Below are positions 57,692 through 64,000 of a stretch of 64,000 bases of DNA, piece by piece. Every line of letters starts with the position of its first letter. The stretch's first letter is position 1. The translations under genes were made by a program, and so were the position numbers. The DNA lies in the NCBI RefSeq assembly GCF_003852425.1, contig NZ_QAJN01000003.1, forward strand, positions 83,415 to 147,414, given 5' to 3'. Source of the stretch: Paucibacter sp. KBW04 (GTDB lineage Bacteria; Pseudomonadota; Gammaproteobacteria; Burkholderiales; Burkholderiaceae_C). The notes beneath the pieces were generated by a model that did not search any database, was not told the DNA's origin, and saw only the letters and a list, made by a program, of their open reading frames with translations.

Positions 57692-59038
57692 TCAGTCCTT
57701 CATCGCCAACACCCGATTCGCCCGCAAGGCAATCAAGGTGCAGGCAGCACCCGAGAGCAGATAGAGGCTTACCGCAGCCAGACCGAACTTTGCCGACAGG
57801 CCCAGGGCGACCAAGGGGGCAAAAGCCGCACCGATCAGCCAAGCCAGGTCGGCCGTCAGGGCCGCACCGGTGTAGCGCAGCCGGGGCAGGAAGTTGGACG
57901 TGACGGCGCCGGCCGCCTGACCGTAGGACAGGCCCAGCAAGACGAAGCCGACCAGGATGAAGGCGTCTTGACCCAGAGTGCCACCATCCAGCAGCCAGGG
58001 GGCGAAGACGCTGAACAGACCAATCAAGACGGCCAGGCTACCGAGGAAGCGGCGGCGGCCAACCCGGTCGGCGATCAGGCCCGAGACCGGCATGGCGGCA
58101 GCGGCCAGCACGGCGCCGGCCATCTGCACGACCAGGAACTGGCCCATCCCCTGATGCGAATACAGCATGATCCAGGACAGGGGGAAGACCGTCACCAGAT
58201 GGAAGAGCGCATAGCTGGCCAGGGCGGCGAAGGCACCGATGAAGATATTCGGGCCTTGGGTGCTGAGCAGCTCAGCGATATCGCAAGGCTCCAGCTCACG
58301 CGCTTCCAGCTCACGCTCGTACTCATGCGTCAACACCAGGCGCAGACGGGCGAACAAGGCCACGACGTTGATGGCAAAAGCGGCGAAGAAGGGATAGCGC
58401 CAGGCCCAGGACAGAAAGTCCGCCTGCGAGACATCGCTCCACAGATAGGCGAACAGACCGCTGGCCACCAAAAAACCCAGGGGCGCACCCAGCTGACCCA
58501 GCATGGCGTACCAGCCGCGGCGGTTCTCCGGCGCATTCATGGCCAGCAAGGAAGGCAGGCCGTCCCAGGAGCCGCCTAGGGCTAAGCCCTGACCCACACG
58601 GCACAAAATCAGCAGCGCGATGGCGGTAGCGCCCGCGCTGGCATAGCTGGGCAGCATGGCCATGCCTGCCGTCGAACTACCCAGTAAAAACAGCGCCAGG
58701 GTCAGCTTGGTGCTGCGCCCCCAGCGCTTTTGCACCCACATGCCCAGCACGGTGCCCACAGGTCGCACCACAAAGGCCAGGGCCAGCAAGGCGAAGGCGT
58801 AGAGCGTGCCCTGCAGCTGGGAGGCGAAGGGGAAGAACACGGCCGGGAACACCAGCACGGAGGCGATACCAAAAACGAAGAAGTCGAAGTACTCGGAAGC
58901 ACGGCCAATGACGACGCCAACGGCGATATCGCCGGGCGCCACGGAGGGGTCTTCGGTCGGGCGGCTTGATCGGCCACCGGACGCAGAAAACGGGGCAGAA
59001 ACCTGGGATGAATAGGAGTGCATCGCTGAGCTGTTCAT
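57692..59038 (-). CDS. MFS transporter of the metabolite:H+ symporter (MHS) type
   Basis: A 448-residue inner-membrane transporter with about 12 spans. The start of the domain GVVIGRASEYFDFFVFGIASVLVFPAVFFP is MHS-like (shikimate, alpha-ketoglutarate, proline/betaine symporters), with LGMWVQKRWGRSTKL as the loop 2-3 motif and ALGGSWDGLPSLLAMNAPENRRGWY in the middle. The ATG at 59038 is used; another occurs at 59023. Substrate not determinable. It is divergent from cyoA, sharing a palindrome-rich control region. Confidence 0.88.
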   Translation of the reverse strand: MNSSAMHSYSSQVSAPFSASGGRSSRPTEDPSVAPGDIAVGVVIGRASEYFDFFVFGIASVLVFPAVFFPFASQLQGTLYAFALLALAFVVRPVGTVLGMWVQKRWGRSTKLTLALFLLGSSTAGMAMLPSYASAGATAIALLILCRVGQGLALGGSWDGLPSLLAMNAPENRRGWYAMLGQLGAPLGFLVASGLFAYLWSDVSQADFLSWAWRYPFFAAFAINVVALFARLRLVLTHEYERELEARELEPCDIAELLSTQGPNIFIGAFAALASYALFHLVTVFPLSWIMLYSHQGMGQFLVVQMAGAVLAAAAMPVSGLIADRVGRRRFLGSLAVLIGLFSVFAPWLLDGGTLGQDAFILVGFVLLGLSYGQAAGAVTSNFLPRLRYTGAALTADLAWLIGAAFAPLVALGLSAKFGLAAVSLYLLSGAACTLIALRANRVLAMKD

Positions 59039-59069
59039 GGCAATCAATAGGTAGCTGAGATCCTGAGTT

Positions 59070-59126
59070 AGATCAACGACTTAGCGAGGGCCTTGGACAA
59101 AATGTCCAATCGTTGATCTGGGTCAA
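59070..59126. promoter_or_regulatory. FNR/ANR-like box and nested inverted repeats between MFS gene and cyoA
   Basis: TTGATCTGGGTCAA (59113-59126) differs by one base from the FNR/ANR consensus TTGAT-N4-ATCAA. A 10-bp inverted repeat AGATCAACGA / TCGTTGATCT spans 59070-59079 and 59110-59119, enclosing TTGGAC/GTCCAA at 59093-59109. Oxygen-dependent control of the cyo operon is the likely purpose of the box; the large repeat is unexplained. Confidence 0.5.
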
Positions 59127-59214
59127 TCAGGATACATTTCAGCCCGACGCGCAACTGGCGTTTTCCCGCTAGTGATGTAGCTCCGCCTTCCTGGTCCCTT
59201 CCTGGCCCATATCG

Positions 59215-60309
59215 ATGCATCCCATCTCCCCGCAAAATCAGCCCAAAACACGCGAAAAGCGCGCGCAACGAGTCAGCCGGCTCGCCTTGCTCGCCGCAAC
59301 GCTTCCCCTGGCCGCCTGCAATATGGTGGTGATGAAACCCTCGGGTGACATCGCCCAGCAACAGGCGCAGCTCATCGTCACCTCCACGGTGCTGATGCTG
59401 CTGATCATCGTGCCGGTGATCTTCTTGACCTTCTTCTTCGCCTGGCGCTATCGCCAGTCGAACAAGGCGGCCACCTTCGCGCCCGATTGGGACCACTCCA
59501 CCAAGCTGGAGCTGCTGATCTGGGGCGCCCCGCTGATGATCATCATCGCCCTGGGCGCCATCACCTGGATCAGCACTCACAAGCTGGACCCCTACCGCCC
59601 GCTGGACCGCATCGCGCCCGGCAAGCCCATCTCCGCAGACGATCCAGCCCACAAGCCCCTGGTGGTGGAAGTGGTGGCGCTGGACTGGAAGTGGCTGTTC
59701 CTCTACCCGGAGCAAGGCATTGCCACGGTGAACGAGCTGGCCGCGCCGCTGGACCGCCCCATCCAGTTCAAGATCACGGCCTCCACCGTGATGAACTCGT
59801 TTTACATCCCCGCCCTGGCCGGTCAGATCTATGCCATGCCTGGCATGCAGACCGAGCTGAACGCGGTGATCAACAAGCCGGGCGTGTTTGACGGCTTCTC
59901 CGCCAACTACAGCGGCCACGGCTTCTCGCATATGCGCTTCAAGTTCCACGGCCTGAGCGACGCGGACTTCCAAGCCTGGGTGGCCAAGAACAAGGCCGGC
60001 GATGCGACGCTGAGCCGCGCCGCCTTCCTGCAGCTGGAGCAACCCAGCGAGCGTGAGCCGGTGCGCCGCTATGCCCAGGTGGACCCCAGCCTGTATCAGG
60101 CCATCCTGAACCGCTGCGTGGACACCAACAAGATGTGCATGGGCCAGATGATGGCGATCGACGCCGCAGGTGGCCTGGGCAAGGGCAGCGTGGACGGTTT
60201 GTCCAAGCAAGCCTGGCGCGAAGGTGAGCGCAATGTGGTGGCCTCCATGTGCACCCCGCAGAACCTGGACCAGTACCTGCCTGCGGCCTCACGCACAGCG
60301 CAGCGCTGA
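59215..60309 (+). CDS. cyoA: Cytochrome o ubiquinol oxidase subunit II
   Basis: A 364-residue lipoprotein subunit of the heme-copper quinol oxidase. The lipobox LAACN follows a basic leader; two transmembrane segments (LIVTSTVLMLLIIVPVIFLTFFFAW and LELLIWGAPLMIIIALGAITW) precede the cupredoxin-like domain. The CuA ligands of cytochrome c oxidases are absent (SFYIPALAGQIYAMPGMQTEL), marking a quinol oxidase. First gene of cyoABCD. Confidence 0.95.
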   Translation: MHPISPQNQPKTREKRAQRVSRLALLAATLPLAACNMVVMKPSGDIAQQQAQLIVTSTVLMLLIIVPVIFLTFFFAWRYRQSNKAATFAPDWDHSTKLELLIWGAPLMIIIALGAITWISTHKLDPYRPLDRIAPGKPISADDPAHKPLVVEVVALDWKWLFLYPEQGIATVNELAAPLDRPIQFKITASTVMNSFYIPALAGQIYAMPGMQTELNAVINKPGVFDGFSANYSGHGFSHMRFKFHGLSDADFQAWVAKNKAGDATLSRAAFLQLEQPSEREPVRRYAQVDPSLYQAILNRCVDTNKMCMGQMMAIDAAGGLGKGSVDGLSKQAWREGERNVVASMCTPQNLDQYLPAASRTAQR

Positions 60310-60394
60310 AGCCTTCAGACGACGCGACATAGACGATTGAGCGGGCCGACAAACCCTTGTCGGCCCGTCCGCATGTTTTACCGAGAGAAGCAAG

Positions 60395-62395
60395 ATGCTT
60401 GACGCACCCGACCTCCAGAAGTTGATCTTTGGTCGCCTCAGCACGCAGGCGATCCCCCACGACCCCATCATTTTGGCGACCTTCGCCATGGTGGTGCTGG
60501 GCGGCCTCGCCTTCATGGGCGGCATGACTTATTACCGGGCCTGGGGCCCGCTGTGGCGCAACTGGCTCACCAGCATCGACCACAAAAAGATCGGCATCAT
60601 GTACATCGTGTTGGCGCTGATCATGCTGCTGCGCGGCTTTGCCGACGCCATCATGATGCGTGCCCACCAGGCCATGGCCTTTGGTGATAACGCCGGCTTC
60701 CTGCCGCCGCACCACTACGACCAGATCTTCACCGCCCACGGCGTGATCATGATCTTCTTCGTGGCCATGCCTTTTGTGACCGGCTTCATGAACTATGTGG
60801 TGCCGCTGCAGATTGGCGCGCGCGACGTGGCCTTCCCCTTCCTGAACAACTTCAGCTTCTGGATGACGGCCAGCGGTGCCATTCTGATCATGGCCTCGCT
60901 CTTCATCGGTGAGTTCTCCACCACCGGTTGGCTGGCTTACCCGCCGCTGTCGGGCATTTTGCAAAGCCCGGGCGTGGGGGTGGACTACTACATCTGGGCC
61001 CTACAGATTGCGGGGGTGGGCACGACGCTATCGGGCATCAACCTGATCGCCACCATCGTCAAGATGCGCGCGCCCGGCATGACGCTGATGAAGATGCCCG
61101 TCTTCACCTGGACGTCCCTGTGCACCAACGTGCTGATCGTGGCCGCCTTCCCGGTGCTGACCGCCGTGCTGGTGCTGCTGACGCTGGACCGCTATCTGGG
61201 CACCAACTTCTTCACCAATGATCTTGGCGGCAACGCCATGATGTATGTGAACCTGATCTGGATCTGGGGCCACCCCGAGGTTTACATCCTGATCTTGCCC
61301 GCCTTCGGCATCTTCTCTGAAGTGGTCTCCACCTTCAGCCGCAAGCGCCTGTTCGGTTATGCCTCCATGGTGTACGCGACGGTGGTCATCACCATCCTGT
61401 CCTACATCGTCTGGCTGCATCACTTCTTCACCATGGGCTCGGGCGCCAGTGTGAATGCCTTCTTCGGCATCACCACCATGATCATCTCCATCCCCACCGG
61501 GGCGAAGATCTTCAACTGGCTGTTCACCATGTACCGTGGCCGCATCGACTTCGATGTGCCCATGCTGTGGACCATGGGCTTTATGGTCACCTTTGTGATC
61601 GGTGGCATGACGGGCGTGCTGCTGGCCGTGCCGCCGGCCGACTTCGTGCTGCACAACAGCCTGTTCCTGATCGCCCACTTCCATAACGTCATCATCGGTG
61701 GCGTGGTGTTCGGCATGTTCGCCGGCATCACCTACTGGTTCCCCAAGGCCTTCGGCTACAAGCTGGACACCTTCTGGGGCAAGTGCTCGTTCTGGTTCTG
61801 GCTGATCGGCTTCTACTTCGCCTTCATGCCTCTGTATGTGCTGGGCCTGATGGGCGTGACCCGCCGCATGAGCCATTTCGATGACCCGTCCATCCAGATC
61901 TGGTTCCAGGTCGCGGCCCTGGGCGCTGGTTTGATCGCCATCGGCATCGCCTGCTTCTTCATCATGCTGGTGGTGAGCTTCCGTCGCCGCGAACAGCTGC
62001 GCGACCACACGGGTGACCCCTGGGGTGGCCGTACGCTGGAGTGGTCGACCTCCTCGCCCCCGCCGGACTACAACTTCGCCTTCACCCCCGTGGTGCACGA
62101 ATTGGACGCTTGGCACGATATGAAGCAGCGCGGCGCACAGCGCCCGACCAGCGGCTTCCTGTCCATCCACATGCCCAAGAACACCGCCGCTGGCGTGGTG
62201 CTGGCGGGTCTGAGCACGGTGGTCGGCTTTGCCCTGATCTGGCATATGTGGTTGATCGCTGGCCTGGCCTTCCTGGCCACCGTCATCGGCGCCATCGTGC
62301 ACAGCTTCAACTACAAGCGCGACTTCTACATCCCTGCGGATGAGGTCAAGCGCGTTGAAGACGCCCGCACCAAGGCCCTGGCGGCCCTGGCCTGA
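60395..62395 (+). CDS. cyoB: Cytochrome o ubiquinol oxidase subunit I
   Basis: A 666-residue catalytic subunit with about 15 spans, holding heme b, heme o3 and CuB, and pumping protons. [46 protein letters not shown] (with the His-Tyr cross-link pair), [10 protein letters not shown] (CuB ligands) and [13 protein letters not shown] (heme ligands) are intact. RBS GAGAGAAG precedes the ATG. It follows cyoA after an 85-base gap. Confidence 0.97.
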   Translation: MLDAPDLQKLIFGRLSTQAIPHDPIILATFAMVVLGGLAFMGGMTYYRAWGPLWRNWLTSIDHKKIGIMYIVLALIMLLRGFADAIMMRAHQAMAFGDNAGFLPPHHYDQIFTAHGVIMIFFVAMPFVTGFMNYVVPLQIGARDVAFPFLNNFSFWMTASGAILIMASLFIGEFSTTGWLAYPPLSGILQSPGVGVDYYIWALQIAGVGTTLSGINLIATIVKMRAPGMTLMKMPVFTWTSLCTNVLIVAAFPVLTAVLVLLTLDRYLGTNFFTNDLGGNAMMYVNLIWIWGHPEVYILILPAFGIFSEVVSTFSRKRLFGYASMVYATVVITILSYIVWLHHFFTMGSGASVNAFFGITTMIISIPTGAKIFNWLFTMYRGRIDFDVPMLWTMGFMVTFVIGGMTGVLLAVPPADFVLHNSLFLIAHFHNVIIGGVVFGMFAGITYWFPKAFGYKLDTFWGKCSFWFWLIGFYFAFMPLYVLGLMGVTRRMSHFDDPSIQIWFQVAALGAGLIAIGIACFFIMLVVSFRRREQLRDHTGDPWGGRTLEWSTSSPPPDYNFAFTPVVHELDAWHDMKQRGAQRPTSGFLSIHMPKNTAAGVVLAGLSTVVGFALIWHMWLIAGLAFLATVIGAIVHSFNYKRDFYIPADEVKRVEDARTKALAALA

Positions 62396-62421
62396 GTTGA
62401 GAGCAGCAAACAAGAAGAGCA

Positions 62422-63057
62422 ATGATGAACAACTCCTCCTCTAGCACTCTGAGCGCCGGCGGCCTGCCGCGCTTCTTCGACACCGAGGGCAAGCACCATC
62501 CGCAGCAAGGCACGCTGCTGGGCTTCTGGCTCTATCTGATGAGCGACTGCCTCATCTTCGCCGTGCTGTTCGCGGTCTACGCCGTGCTGGGTCGCAGCTA
62601 TGCGGCTGGCCCCTCGGGCGCTGACTTGTTCAGCCTGCCCCTGGTGGCGGCGGGTACGGCGGCGCTGCTGCTGTCCTCCATCACCTATGGCATGGCCATG
62701 ATCGCCATGCAGCATGGCCGCATCAAGGGCGTGCTGACCTGGTTGGCGATCACCGGCTTGTTCGGCCTGACCTTCTTGGGCCTGGAGCTGTATGAGTTCC
62801 ATCACCTGATCCACGAAGGTGCAAGCTGGCAGCGCAGCGCCTTCTTGTCGGCCTTCTTCGCCCTGGTCGGCACCCACGGCTTGCACGTCACTTTCGGCCT
62901 GATCTGGCTGGTGGTCTTGATGGTGCAAGTCAAGAAGCTGGGCCTGACGGTTGAGAACAAGCGCCGCCTGATGTGCTTGTCGATGTTCTGGCACTTCCTG
63001 GACGTGGTCTGGATCGGTGTCTTCACCTTTGTTTATCTGATGGGAGTGCTGCCATGA
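62422..63057 (+). CDS. cyoC: Cytochrome o ubiquinol oxidase subunit III
   Basis: A 211-residue five-span subunit of the oxidase. [56 protein letters not shown] and [14 protein letters not shown] are typical of CyoC. The ATG (or the next codon, also ATG) is preceded by AAGAAGAG. Its stop overlaps the cyoD start by 4 bases. Confidence 0.96.
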   Translation: MMNNSSSSTLSAGGLPRFFDTEGKHHPQQGTLLGFWLYLMSDCLIFAVLFAVYAVLGRSYAAGPSGADLFSLPLVAAGTAALLLSSITYGMAMIAMQHGRIKGVLTWLAITGLFGLTFLGLELYEFHHLIHEGASWQRSAFLSAFFALVGTHGLHVTFGLIWLVVLMVQVKKLGLTVENKRRLMCLSMFWHFLDVVWIGVFTFVYLMGVLP

Positions 63058-63455
63058 GCGGGCATGCGCAAGACTTGAATCATGGTCATCATGACGATCA
63101 CCACGATGATGATGACAATGCCTACCACGCCACGGTGCGCGGTTATGTGATCGGCTTTTTGCTGTCGGTCGTGTTGACCGCCATCCCCTTCTGGCTGGTG
63201 ATGGGCAAGGTATTGCCTTCCTCCGGCACGACGGCCCTGGTCATCCTGGGTTTTGCAGCGGTGCAGATCGTGGTGCATATGGTGTACTTCCTGCACATGA
63301 ACACCAAGGTGGAAGGCGGCTGGTCCATGCTGGCCCTGATCTTCACCGTGGTGATGGTGGTGATCTTGTTGGCGGGTTCGATCTGGGTGATGTATCACCT
63401 GAACACCAATATGATGCCTAGCCATGAGATGACTGAGGTGCGGACAGCACCTTGA
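63054..63455 (+). CDS. cyoD: Cytochrome o ubiquinol oxidase subunit IV
   Basis: A 133-residue three-span subunit that assists CuB assembly of the complex. A His/Asp-rich N-terminus ([12 protein letters not shown]) could chelate metal. Membrane segments [44 protein letters not shown] and [24 protein letters not shown] follow. The ATG at 63054 overlaps cyoC (ATGA). No cyoE is visible before the window ends; a repeat follows. Confidence 0.94.
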   Translation: MSGHAQDLNHGHHDDHHDDDDNAYHATVRGYVIGFLLSVVLTAIPFWLVMGKVLPSSGTTALVILGFAAVQIVVHMVYFLHMNTKVEGGWSMLALIFTVVMVVILLAGSIWVMYHLNTNMMPSHEMTEVRTAP

Positions 63456-63461
63456 TGTCAA

Positions 63462-63494
63462 CAAAGGGCGCTTAAATTTTTGTTTCGCCCTTTG
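63462..63494 (+). terminator. Possible hairpin after cyoD
   Basis: CAAAGGGCG (63462-63470) can pair with CGCCCTTTG (63486-63494) around a T-rich 15-base loop. No T-run follows the stem, so this is a weak terminator candidate at the junction with the repeat element. Confidence 0.35.
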
Positions 63495-63497
63495 CCA

Positions 63498-64000
63498 AGG
63501 CCCAGCCGGGAGTTCGCCCCGGCGGGCGACCTACTTTCTTTGCTTCGCCAAAGAAAGTAGGCAAAGAAAGGCGACCCGACGCCTGGCCCCTTCGGGGTCC
63601 GTTCCGGTGCTCAGCTTGCTTGGGCCGCGCCCAACTCACTGCGCTACGCTCCGTTCAGACATGGGGCGCGAAGTCAGTCCACGAAGTCGCTTCGCGACGC
63701 CCAAGAAACTTTCCGCTCCTCATCCAGGCGCGACGGGACCGAACCCCGTCACGCCTCGCTGCGCATCGGCTTGAGGGGCTGCATGCGCCAAGCGCATGCA
63801 GCGTTAGCTGCGGCGCTATCGAGGCGACGCGCAGCGAGCCGAGTTGTATTGGGGTTCCCCGTGTTGCCTGGGCGAGGAGCGCAGAATTCGACGGGCGGCG
63901 CGCAGCGCCTTCAAGCTCTAGCTCGCGCCCCTTGTCTGAACGGAGCGTAGCGCAGTGAGTTGGGCGCGGGCCGGCGAATTCGAGCACCGCAGCGGACCCC
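63498..64000. repeat. Second copy of the foldback repeat family, cut by the window edge
   Basis: Shares with the malF-malG repeat the sequence ACTTTCTTTGCTTCGCCAAA, the AAGAAAGGCGACCC run and GGGGTCCGTT at its start, CCGCTCCTCA in the middle and GTGTTGCCTGGGCGAGGAGCG later. Its first bases match the reverse complement of the right end of the malF-malG copy. The CCTACTTTCTTT/AAAGAAAGTAGG stem is perfect over 12 bp. The short open frames inside are not credible genes. Confidence 0.75.

Noticed and set aside
59068..60210. A 380-codon minus-strand frame opposite cyoA
   Set aside because: cyoA has a lipobox, two membrane spans and a quinol-oxidase fold in the other strand; the shadow has no recognisable feature.

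Overview
The window reads as a chromosomal segment of a high-GC betaproteobacterium, probably order Burkholderiales (Roseateles/Paucibacter/Mitsuaria-like). This is inferred from protein style, the rpsP-rimM-trmD-rplS block, pcnB-folK, the DUF3579 and CbiB-like proteins, and a cyo oxidase operon; no rRNA or tRNA gene is present to confirm it. Genes are densely packed, often with ATGA stop/start overlaps, and many starts are GTG.

Layout. 1-3.9 kb: the end of a non-ribosomal peptide synthetase (partial condensation domain, then adenylation, carrier and thioesterase) followed by a TVP38/DedA-like membrane protein. 3.9-12 kb: a Cys-rich SufR-like regulator with an MFS exporter, then a plus-strand run (tyrosine phosphatase, RluA-type pseudouridine synthase, DUF938 methyltransferase, SDR, Tim44-like protein), an EF-hand protein, a CbiB-like membrane protein and a CoA-type Nudix hydrolase. 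12-24.9 kb: housekeeping genes: rplS-trmD-rimM-rpsP, a GNAT/TM2 pair, Pit phosphate transporter with DUF47 partner, folK-pcnB-HAD-hda, SirB1-like, murJ, rpsT. 25-34 kb: alpha/beta hydrolase with M14 peptidase, DUF3579, argD-argF (with a duplicated argF 3' end), a metallophosphoesterase, a Ser/Thr kinase fused to a universal stress domain, a YkgJ-type protein and a transglutaminase-like/TPR lipoprotein.

34.3-55.1 kb is the most coherent functional unit: a maltodextrin/starch locus. Exported enzymes (pullulanase, two GH13 hydrolases) cut glucans outside the cytoplasm, MalEFG-MalK imports the oligosaccharides, and glgP-glgB-glgX-malQ processes them inside. No glgA or glgC lies here. Both divergent intergenic regions of the locus carry imperfect palindromes of the form TGTAGT-N3-ACTACA, one overlapping a good malK promoter, so a shared local repressor is likely. 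Its gene is not in the window. The malF-malG junction is split by a roughly 0.6 kb foldback repeat; a second copy begins at 63.5 kb and runs off the right edge.

55.1-57.6 kb holds an ASCH protein and three AT-richer or unrecognised envelope proteins. 57.7-63.5 kb has an MFS transporter divergent from cyoABCD, with an FNR/ANR-like box and nested inverted repeats between them.

Starts were chosen from ribosome-binding sites and family length. No tRNA, rRNA, CRISPR array, IS transposase or prophage gene was found.
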